From Methylococcaceae bacterium (GTDB lineage: Bacteria; Pseudomonadota; Gammaproteobacteria; Methylococcales; Methylomonadaceae), in NCBI GenBank assembly GCA_009925045.1, contig RFQK01000041.1:1-9660 (forward strand): a DNA stretch of 9,660 bases, read 5' to 3'. Below the pieces are notes generated by a model. It ran no database searches, was not told where the DNA came from, and saw only the letters and a program-made list of their open reading frames with translations. The position numbers were made by a program, and so were the translations under genes. This document shows, one piece after another, positions 1 through 7,627 of this stretch; the stretch's first letter is position 1, and each line of letters starts with the position of its first letter.

Positions 1-1
1 T

Positions 2-268
2 CTGGCTGTGGAAAATCGCCTGAATTATCCTCGACTGGGTTTGGCGATCGCAAAAAAATCAATTAAAACGGCAGTCGCAAGGAATCGCATTAAAAGGGCT
101 GCTCGGGAAAGTTTTAGGCTGCAGCGACAACAGATCGGCAATTTTGATTTTGTTGTCTTGGCTCGAGGGGACGCGTTAACTGCACCGTCTTTGATACTTA
201 GAAAATCATTGGATCGGCATTGGCTGAAAGTGGTAGAACGTGCGAGTCTTGCTAATGGCCTTAATTAA
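2..268 (+). CDS. rnpA: Ribonuclease P protein component, 5'-truncated by the window edge
   Basis: Protein subunit of RNase P, which binds the catalytic RNA (RnpB) and helps remove 5' leaders from precursor tRNAs in the cytoplasm. The visible 88 codons are open from the left edge (frame starting at base 2) to TAA at 266-268. They carry the family core: a [11 protein letters not shown] strand, then the basic RNR signature [14 protein letters not shown] (from about base 77), then FDFVVLAR, the late strand of the fold. RnpA is usually about 110-130 residues, so roughly 30-40 N-terminal residues lie outside the window. A GTG at 8-10 is in frame, but it falls in the middle of the conserved domain and is not a credible start. 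It is followed by an overlapping yidD, the standard arrangement. Identification is firm; the protein is incomplete only because of the window boundary. Confidence 0.95.
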   Translation: MAVENRLNYPRLGLAIAKKSIKTAVARNRIKRAARESFRLQRQQIGNFDFVVLARGDALTAPSLILRKSLDRHWLKVVERASLANGLN

Positions 269-464
269 GGCGTACCAATACTTAATAAGTCCATTACTGG
301 GGCCCAGATGTCGTTTCTACCCCAGTTGTTCAAGTTATGGCTTGGAGGCAATCCGAATTCATGGTGCCGCCAAGGGTAGCTACCTCACGTTACGACGCTT
401 ATTGAAATGTCACCCTTTTCATGAGGGCGGTTTCGATCCTGTACCCAAAAAATTGAGTAAATAA
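240..464 (+). CDS. yidD: Membrane protein insertion efficiency factor YidD
   Basis: Small membrane-associated protein that helps YidC-dependent insertion of inner-membrane proteins; its exact mechanism is not settled. The 74 residues show the whole family signature: an amphipathic N-terminus ([16 protein letters not shown]), then [15 protein letters not shown] with two of the conserved cysteines, [15 protein letters not shown] with the third, and GGFDPVP near the end. I chose the GTG at 240 because the resulting MRVLLMALI matches the usual N-terminus of the family (M-R-x-L-L-x-A-L-I). An ATG at 255 is the alternative and would remove five residues. With the GTG start the gene overlaps rnpA by 29 nt; with the ATG, by 14 nt. 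No strong ribosome binding site precedes either start, so translational coupling to rnpA is likely. yidC begins 2 nt after its stop. Confidence 0.93.
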   Translation: MRVLLMALIKAYQYLISPLLGPRCRFYPSCSSYGLEAIRIHGAAKGSYLTLRRLLKCHPFHEGGFDPVPKKLSK

Positions 465-466
465 CA

Positions 467-2173
467 ATGGATAACATTAGATTTGTACTGATCATGGCGA
501 TGTTGATGATTTCCTACATGCTTTGGGAATCATGGCAAATTGATTACGGTCCAAAACCGCAAGCGATCATTTCAGACAAACCTAATGTTTCGAGTTTAGA
601 TGCCGGAACTGTTGCGGGTGCTGCTGTTGCGGCTAATCCTCAGTCCCAAGCCGCTGCTATTGTTAGCTCTGCTGAGCCGCAAGCCAAAGTAGTCAGCATC
701 AAGACCGATGTTTACGCCCTCGAAATCGATACCCAGGGCGGTTCGTTGCGTAATCTGGATTTGCTTCAGTATCCGCATGAAAAAGAAAACACGGTTGTTG
801 CCAAAGCCTATGCTCTAGTCGGTTTACAGGCACCTGCCAAAGATTTATCCCCCATTCGCTTGTTTGACAATCAGCCAGAGAGTTTATTTTTGGCACAAAA
901 CGGTCTGTTGGCTTCAGGAAATTCAGCGGCAGCGCCAGATCATCATGCAGAATTTAATACTGCTAAAACCAGCTATCAGTTGGCTGAAGGTCAGGATGAA
1001 CTGGTTGTTCCATTGGTTTGGGATAATGGTCAAGGCTTGAAGGTGATTAAAACCTATACCTTTAAACGCGGCAGTTATGTTGTAAAGCTCGATCAAAAAG
1101 TTGTCAATACGTCTAAAACCGCCTGGGTTGGCAAGCAGTATGACCAGATGGTTCGCGTGCAACACAGTGACAGTAATAAAGGTTTTATTCGTACCTATTC
1201 AGGTGGCGTTGTCTATACCGATAAAGACAAGTACAAAAAAATCAAATTTGAAGACATGGCGGATGATAATCAAAGCTTTACTTCGCCAGGTGGCTGGAGT
1301 GGCTTCATCCAGCATTACTTTGCCGCAACCTGGATTCCGCCCGTTGATCAGGAAAATCATTTTTACACCAAAGCACTTAACGATTCACGCTTTGTGGTGG
1401 GTTCTTATTCGTCCGATGTCACGGTGGATGCCGGTGCTGACGCGGTTTTAAGTGCTCAGTTGTTCGTAGGTCCAAAAATCCAGCCTGTGATGGAAGCCTT
1501 GTCTCCTGGTTTGGAGTTGACGGTTGATTACAGTTGGCTGACACCGATTGCTAAAGGCATCTACTGGTTATTGAACAAAATCTATGGGTTTATCGGTAAC
1601 TGGGGTGTGTCTATTTTAGGTGTTACTTTCACCATTAAGCTTTTATTCTTCAGACTGAACAAAACCAGCTTTCAGTCGATGGCGAAAATGCGCAAAATTC
1701 AGCCGCGCCTTAAAGAATTACAAGAGCGTTATGCCGATGACAGACAGAAATTTAATGTCGAAATGATGGCCATGTACAAGCGCGAAAAAGTGAATCCTTT
1801 AGGCGGATGTTTGCCTATCATGGTTCAGATTCCGGTTTTCATTTCCTTGTACTGGGTTTTGATTGAAACTGTGGAATTGCGTCAGGCTGATTTCGCATTG
1901 TGGATTCAGGATTTGTCTGCTCAGGATCCTTTCTTCTTGTTGCCTGTGGTTTACGGTATCACCATGAAGATTCAGCAAAGTCTGAATCCGGCGCCGGTTG
2001 ATCCTTTGCAGGCGCAAGTGATGAAAATGTTCCCTATTGTGTTTACTGTGTTTTTCCTGTTCTTCCCGTCGGGTTTGGTGTTGTACTGGATTTGCAATAA
2101 CAGTCTGTCCATTCTCCAGCAGTGGTATATCACTAAGCACGTGTTGGCGGAAGACACTCACCATCATCATTAA
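467..2173 (+). CDS. yidC: Membrane protein insertase YidC (Oxa1 family)
   Basis: Inner-membrane insertase that places membrane proteins into the lipid bilayer alone or with SecYEG. The 568 residues follow the Gram-negative layout. TM1 is at about residues 4-20. A low-complexity Ala/Val-rich linker spans about 40-75, and the large periplasmic P1 domain about 75-340. The Oxa1-like core follows, with TM2 at about 375-395, the cytoplasmic hairpin SMAKMRKIQPRLKELQERY (404-422), the NPLGGCLPIMVQIPVF segment (443-458), LRQADFALWIQDLSAQDP (471-488) and FPSGLVLYW (533-541). The hydrophilic-groove basic residue, Arg366 in E. coli, aligns by eye with Lys391. The protein ends in four consecutive histidines instead of the Lys/Arg-rich tail of E. 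coli YidC. The ATG at 467 lies 2 nt after the yidD stop, with at best a weak GAG upstream. mnmE starts 3 nt downstream. Confidence 0.97.
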   Translation: MDNIRFVLIMAMLMISYMLWESWQIDYGPKPQAIISDKPNVSSLDAGTVAGAAVAANPQSQAAAIVSSAEPQAKVVSIKTDVYALEIDTQGGSLRNLDLLQYPHEKENTVVAKAYALVGLQAPAKDLSPIRLFDNQPESLFLAQNGLLASGNSAAAPDHHAEFNTAKTSYQLAEGQDELVVPLVWDNGQGLKVIKTYTFKRGSYVVKLDQKVVNTSKTAWVGKQYDQMVRVQHSDSNKGFIRTYSGGVVYTDKDKYKKIKFEDMADDNQSFTSPGGWSGFIQHYFAATWIPPVDQENHFYTKALNDSRFVVGSYSSDVTVDAGADAVLSAQLFVGPKIQPVMEALSPGLELTVDYSWLTPIAKGIYWLLNKIYGFIGNWGVSILGVTFTIKLLFFRLNKTSFQSMAKMRKIQPRLKELQERYADDRQKFNVEMMAMYKREKVNPLGGCLPIMVQIPVFISLYWVLIETVELRQADFALWIQDLSAQDPFFLLPVVYGITMKIQQSLNPAPVDPLQAQVMKMFPIVFTVFFLFFPSGLVLYWICNNSLSILQQWYITKHVLAEDTHHHH

Positions 2174-2176
2174 ACA

Positions 2177-3514
2177 ATGCGGTTTGGCGACACGATTGCC
2201 GCCATTGCTACGCCGCCGGGTAATGGCGGCGTAGGTATTGTTCGTATTTCCGGGGATGCGGTGACGCAAATCGCCGCAGGTCTCAGTCAAAAGTCTCTAC
2301 AGCCTCGTCAGGCCCGTTTTACCCCCTTTCTGGATGCTGAACAGCAGGTTATCGATTCTGGGCTGTTGTTGTATTTTCCTGCGCCACATTCCTTTACCGG
2401 TGAAGATGTGCTTGAAGTACAGGCCCACGGCGGTCGTGTGGTGCTGGACATGTTATTACGCCGTGTCATTGAACTCGGTGCACGCTTAGCTCAGCCTGGA
2501 GAATTCAGTCAACGTGCTTTTCTGAATGACAAAATCGACTTGGCGCAGGCCGAGGCCATTGCTGATTTAATCAACAGCGGCACGGAACAGGCAGCGCGAT
2601 CAGCGCAGCAGTCTATGCAGGGGGCGTTTTCTAAGCAGATTAATCAGCTTATCGCGCAACTCATAGAGTTGCGGGTCTACATTGAAGCGGCGATCGACTT
2701 TGTTGATGAAGAAATCGATTTCCTAAGCCAAGGCAGCGTGGCCGATAAAATACAGGCGCTACAGCAACAGCTTGCGCGCATTAAAGCCACCGCTGGTCAG
2801 GGGCGTTTGCTGCGTGATGGCATGACTGTGGTGCTGGCGGGTAAACCCAATGCTGGCAAGTCCAGTCTCCTGAATGCCTTAGCTGGGTATGACGCCGCCA
2901 TCGTGACCGATGTGGCCGGTACTACCCGAGATGTATTGCGTGAGCGTATTCAGATTGATGGTATGCCTCTGCATATCATTGATACCGCAGGTTTGCGAAC
3001 GACCAGTAACCCGGTTGAGCAAGAAGGGATTCGTCGTGCTCAGCAGGAACTTGAGAGGGCTGACAAAGTTTTGTGGTTGCTTGATATTACAGATACTGAG
3101 CTTGACAATACTGCGGACTACTTGCCGGAGGGCATTGCGGTGACGCGGGTCTTTAACAAGATTGATATTGCGAGCCAGGCTCCGGCTTTAGTCGAAACCA
3201 CCAAGACAGTTGATATCTATCTATCGGTCAAAACCGGTGAAGGTATGGAATTGCTTAAGCAACACCTCAAACAAAGTGTCGGTTTTACTCAAAGTGGTGA
3301 ATCAGTATTCATTGCTCGCCGACGCCATATTGAGGCGCTGATATTGGCTGAACAGGCTTTGCAAGATGCGGCTGTCCAACTCACAGTGGCTGCGCCAGAG
3401 TTGGTCGCAGAAGAATTACGTCAGGCACAGCAGGCATTATCCGAGATTACCGGAGAGTTCACTTCGGATGATCTTTTAGGGGAAATATTTTCCAGTTTTT
3501 GTATTGGCAAGTAA
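2177..3514 (+). CDS. mnmE: tRNA uridine-5-carboxymethylaminomethyl(34) synthesis GTPase MnmE (TrmE)
   Basis: GTPase that works with MnmG to add aminomethyl or carboxymethylaminomethyl groups to wobble U34 of certain tRNAs, using GTP, a folate and FAD. The 445 residues contain the N-terminal folate-binding domain ([22 protein letters not shown], residues 5-26; [12 protein letters not shown] near 75-86) and the helical domain ([20 protein letters not shown], 113-132; [12 protein letters not shown], 171-182). An inserted G domain follows: G1 GKPNAGKS (222-229), G2 TT (249-250), G3 DTAG (269-272) and G4 NKID (327-330); the G5 region reads SVKTG near 350. The C-terminus is the diagnostic FCIGK with the invariant Cys442. 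It is slightly shorter than E. coli MnmE (454), with the difference between G3 and G4. The ATG lies 3 nt after the yidC stop with no Shine-Dalgarno sequence, which suggests coupling. Confidence 0.98.
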   Translation: MRFGDTIAAIATPPGNGGVGIVRISGDAVTQIAAGLSQKSLQPRQARFTPFLDAEQQVIDSGLLLYFPAPHSFTGEDVLEVQAHGGRVVLDMLLRRVIELGARLAQPGEFSQRAFLNDKIDLAQAEAIADLINSGTEQAARSAQQSMQGAFSKQINQLIAQLIELRVYIEAAIDFVDEEIDFLSQGSVADKIQALQQQLARIKATAGQGRLLRDGMTVVLAGKPNAGKSSLLNALAGYDAAIVTDVAGTTRDVLRERIQIDGMPLHIIDTAGLRTTSNPVEQEGIRRAQQELERADKVLWLLDITDTELDNTADYLPEGIAVTRVFNKIDIASQAPALVETTKTVDIYLSVKTGEGMELLKQHLKQSVGFTQSGESVFIARRRHIEALILAEQALQDAAVQLTVAAPELVAEELRQAQQALSEITGEFTSDDLLGEIFSSFCIGK

Positions 3515-3532
3515 ACGATATGCAAATACAAA

Positions 3533-3561
3533 TTGACTGCCGGCCAGATTAAAAATATAAT
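3533..3561 (+). promoter_or_regulatory. Sigma70 promoter of rplU-rpmA
   Basis: A -35 box TTGACT (3533-3538) and a perfect -10 box TATAAT (3556-3561) are separated by 17 bases, the optimal spacing. Transcription would start near 3567-3569, giving a leader of about 40 nt before the rplU ATG. It sits 18 nt after the mnmE stop, so the ribosomal protein pair is expressed independently of the yidC-mnmE operon. The TTG in the -35 box also opens an artefactual N-terminal extension of the rplU frame. This is the best promoter match in the window. Confidence 0.85.
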
Positions 3562-3577
3562 CGGCGGTTCATTTTTT
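3536..3577 (+). terminator. Possible weak terminator hairpin after mnmE, overlapping the rplU promoter
   Basis: ACTGCCG (3536-3542) pairs with CGGCGGT (3562-3568), with one G-U pair. ATTA (3548-3551) extends the stem with TAAT (3558-3561), leaving a 5-nt bulge and a 6-nt loop. Three bases later comes a run of six T (3572-3577). In mnmE read-through RNA this resembles an imperfect intrinsic terminator. The bulge and the gap before the T run weaken the case, and part of the symmetry could follow from the -10 sequence itself. Confidence 0.3.
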
Positions 3578-3594
3578 AACAGAATATGCTTGAT

Positions 3595-3598
3595 GGAG
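3595..3598 (+). promoter_or_regulatory. Ribosome binding site of rplU
   Basis: GGAG ends 9 nt before the ATG at 3608. It decides the start in favour of [12 protein letters not shown], the usual L21 N-terminus, against the longer in-frame extension that begins in the promoter. Confidence 0.8.
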
Positions 3599-3607
3599 CT
3601 TACGCTG

Positions 3608-3919
3608 ATGTATGCGGTAATTCAAACAGGTGGTAAACAGTATCGTGTCGCAGAGGGTACTACCTTAAAAATCGAAAAACTTGAGTTGGGCGCAGGCGAC
3701 AGCGTTGAGTTTGACAAAGTACTGATGGTACAGTCTGGCGATGCAGTCAAAGTGGGTCAGCCTTACCTGGAAGGTGGTAAAGTGACCGCGACTGTGGTTT
3801 CACAAGGCCGACACAAAAAAATCAGAATCATTAAATTTAGAAGACGTAAGCACCACATGAAAAAACAGGGGCATCGTCAATACTTCACAGAAGTCCAGAT
3901 CACTGGCATTTCTGCTTAA
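3608..3919 (+). CDS. rplU: 50S ribosomal protein L21 (bL21)
   Basis: Component of the large ribosomal subunit that binds 23S rRNA. The 103 residues match the family's usual length and signatures: [17 protein letters not shown] at the start, a beta-rich body ([28 protein letters not shown]), then the basic [21 protein letters not shown] stretch that contacts rRNA, and FTEVQITGI at the end. The in-frame frame extends 25 codons upstream, but those codons lie in the promoter and leader and do not resemble L21. The ATG at 3608 has a well-placed GGAG. rpmA follows after 19 nt, the near-universal rplU-rpmA pairing. Confidence 0.98.
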   Translation: MYAVIQTGGKQYRVAEGTTLKIEKLELGAGDSVEFDKVLMVQSGDAVKVGQPYLEGGKVTATVVSQGRHKKIRIIKFRRRKHHMKKQGHRQYFTEVQITGISA

Positions 3920-3924
3920 TATAC

Positions 3925-3928
3925 GAGG
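3925..3928 (+). promoter_or_regulatory. Ribosome binding site of rpmA
   Basis: GAGG in the 19-nt rplU-rpmA spacer ends 10 nt before the rpmA ATG and supports that start. Confidence 0.65.
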
Positions 3929-3938
3929 TTAAAAGAAT

Positions 3939-4196
3939 ATGGCTCATAAGAAGGCAGGCGGTAGTACTCGGAACGGACGCGACTCTAATGCGCAACGACT
4001 GGGTGTAAAACGTTTCGGTGGTCAAGTAGTTAAAGCTGGCAATATTCTGGTTCGTCAACGTGGTACACGTTTCCATGCGGGCGACAACGTAGGTATTGGT
4101 AAAGACCACACCTTGTTTGCAACTGCGGATGGTCGAGTGGTTTTTGAAGTTAAAGGCCCTAAAAACCGTAAATTCGTTAGTATTGCAGCAGCATAA
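3939..4196 (+). CDS. rpmA: 50S ribosomal protein L27 (bL27)
   Basis: Large-subunit protein whose flexible N-terminus reaches the peptidyl transferase centre. The 85 residues begin [20 protein letters not shown], the conserved N-terminal tail that contacts tRNA at the P site. [22 protein letters not shown] and [16 protein letters not shown] follow, all standard for the family and full length. The start directly at MAHKKAGG means there is no cleaved N-terminal extension of the kind known from Firmicutes L27. It is co-transcribed with rplU and followed by a strong terminator. Confidence 0.98.
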   Translation: MAHKKAGGSTRNGRDSNAQRLGVKRFGGQVVKAGNILVRQRGTRFHAGDNVGIGKDHTLFATADGRVVFEVKGPKNRKFVSIAAA

Positions 4197-4204
4197 TTGG
4201 GGTT

Positions 4205-4218
4205 GTGCTGATTAGCAC
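4205..4218 (+). other. Small hairpin in the rpmA 3' region
   Basis: GTGCT (4205-4209) and AGCAC (4214-4218) form a perfect 5-bp stem around the 4-nt loop GATT. It lies 8 nt after the rpmA stop and 8 nt before the main terminator stem. It has no T run of its own, so it may be a 3'-end stabilising element or chance. Confidence 0.4.
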
Positions 4219-4226
4219 GCTCACTT

Positions 4227-4258
4227 AAAAAGCCTCGTTATTTTAGCGGGGCTTTTTT
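4227..4258 (+). terminator. Rho-independent terminator after rplU-rpmA
   Basis: AAAAAGCCTCG (4227-4237) pairs over 11 bp, with one T-G pair, with CGGGGCTTTTT (4247-4257) around a 9-nt loop, and the T run extends to 4258. The A tract on the left would also give U residues on the opposite strand, so it could act in both directions. It ends 16 nt before the obgE start, so obgE needs read-through or a promoter I could not identify. Confidence 0.88.
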
Positions 4259-4271
4259 GTTTATACGGTAA

Positions 4272-6444
<2,173 letters not shown>

Positions 6445-6452
6445 GCCCAAGC

Positions 6453-7487
6453 TCACAGTTGACCCGCCATTTTACGGGCGATTTCCCGATAGATATGCGC
6501 GGGTCGTCCTTCACTGTCAGCGACCAAGCTTGGTCTGCCCTGATCGGCAAATTCGCGGATGCTCTTGTCCAAGGGCAAAGCCCCTAGCAATGTGACATGA
6601 TTACGCTCAGCCATGTCAGCACCGCCACCCTGGCCAAATATGGCTTCTTCATGACCGCAGTGGCTGCAAATATGCAGACTCATGTTTTCAACCAGACCCA
6701 GTATCGGCACATTGACCTTTTCAAACATTGCCAGTCCACGTTGCGCATCAATCAGGGCAATGTCCTGTGGTGTGGTGACTATCACCGCACCACTGACCGG
6801 AATCTGCTGCGCCAAAGTCAGCTGAATATCGCCCGTGCCTGGCGGCAAATCGATCATCAGATAATCCAGGTCTTCCCAGAGAGTTTGCGTGAGGAGTTGT
6901 TGCAAAGCACCGGTAGCCATAGGGCCACGCCAGATCACGGCTTGATCCGGATCCACCAGGTAACCGATGGAAATGGTTTGGATGCCAAACGAAACTTTAG
7001 GTAGAAAAAATTTTCCGTCGGCGGTTTCCGGTTTGCCTTGCAGGCCCAGCATGGTCGGGATACTAGGGCCATAAATATCGGCATCCAAAATCCCTACTTT
7101 TGCGCCTTCAGCTGCCAGGGCCAGGGCCAGATTAACGGTGGTAGTCGATTTACCAACCCCGCCTTTACCCGAGGCAATGGCGATAATGTTTTTGACTTTG
7201 CTTAAAGGTTTTAAAGTTTTCTGAACGGCATGAGCGCTAATATTGACACTCACATCAATCTCGACCTGCTCAACACCTTCCAATTCCAGCAACAGGTTTT
7301 GCAGTTGTTGTTTTAGGCTGGGAATATAGGATTTAGCTGGATAGCCTAATTGAATCTGCAGTGATACTTTAGTATCTTCAATCGCAATGTTTTTGACTGA
7401 TTTAGCAGCGAGTAAATCAGTATCCAGGTGAGGGTCGATAAAGCGTTTAAGCTGATGTTCAACAGTGCTTTTATCCAGGCTTGCCAT
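6453..7487 (-). CDS. apbC: Iron-sulfur cluster carrier protein ApbC (Mrp/Nbp35 family P-loop ATPase)
   Basis: Cytoplasmic ATPase (named mrp in E. coli) that binds a labile Fe-S cluster and passes it to apoproteins. The 344 residues begin with a DUF59/MIP18-like domain (about 7-85) and then an ATPase domain: deviant Walker A GKGGVGKS (107-114), ILDADIYGPSIP (133-144), MIDLPPGTGD (211-220), and TTPQDIALIDAQRG (238-251). The CxxC pair Cys274/Cys277 in HICSHCGH is expected to bridge the cluster between two subunits. Length is slightly below E. coli Mrp (369). The ATG has GGAG at 7494-7497 on the minus strand, 6 nt upstream. It stands alone on this strand, convergent with proB and divergent from rep. 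Confidence 0.96.
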   Translation of the reverse strand: MASLDKSTVEHQLKRFIDPHLDTDLLAAKSVKNIAIEDTKVSLQIQLGYPAKSYIPSLKQQLQNLLLELEGVEQVEIDVSVNISAHAVQKTLKPLSKVKNIIAIASGKGGVGKSTTTVNLALALAAEGAKVGILDADIYGPSIPTMLGLQGKPETADGKFFLPKVSFGIQTISIGYLVDPDQAVIWRGPMATGALQQLLTQTLWEDLDYLMIDLPPGTGDIQLTLAQQIPVSGAVIVTTPQDIALIDAQRGLAMFEKVNVPILGLVENMSLHICSHCGHEEAIFGQGGGADMAERNHVTLLGALPLDKSIREFADQGRPSLVADSEGRPAHIYREIARKMAGQL

Positions 7488-7493
7488 GCATAA

Positions 7494-7497
7494 CTCC
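7494..7497 (-). promoter_or_regulatory. Ribosome binding site of apbC
   Basis: CTCC on the plus strand reads GGAG on the minus strand, 6 nt before the apbC ATG at 7485-7487. This supports the chosen start. Confidence 0.7.
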
Positions 7498-7523
7498 GCA
7501 ACTAATAACCAAGTAAATTACTG

Positions 7524-7535
7524 GGTATGATACCA
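7524..7535 (-). promoter_or_regulatory. Candidate extended -10 promoter of apbC with an overlapping dyad
   Basis: Read on the minus strand, 7535-7527 is TGGTATCAT, an extended -10 element (TGn plus five of six matches to TATAAT). No good -35 is seen at the expected distance near 7550-7555, as is typical for extended -10 promoters. Transcription would start near 7520, leaving a leader of about 33 nt. The same bases form a perfect dyad GGTAT-G-ATACC (7524-7534), which could be an operator. Moderate to low confidence, because short AT-rich matches arise by chance. Confidence 0.35.
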
Positions 7536-7627
7536 CTTTAGTCCCCAGCAAGGCCGCATCTTCTAAAGCGATTCAGCTCAAACATTTAATGGATGCAAAA
7601 ATACCCCCTGTCCTTTAGACTGAGTTC

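Noticed and set aside
2150..2173. Engineered His-tag or vector sequence at the end of yidC
   Set aside because: Only four histidines are present, the stop is followed directly by native mnmE at operon spacing, and there is no linker or cloning site pattern.
1799..2290. 163-codon open frame on the minus strand across yidC/mnmE
   Set aside because: It lies antisense to two certain genes, has no recognisable domain, and its composition is that expected of a shadow frame.
3533..3607. N-terminal extension of L21 starting at TTG 3533
   Set aside because: The extension begins within the -35 box and crosses the -10 and the leader, has no resemblance to L21, and the ATG at 3608 has a good ribosome binding site.
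6597..7004. 135-codon plus-strand open frame within apbC
   Set aside because: It is antisense to the ATPase domain of a certain gene, with no domain signature.
7549..7627. sigma70 promoter for rep
   Set aside because: A TTTAAT at 7585 has no reasonable -35 upstream; other AT-rich hexamers were no better.
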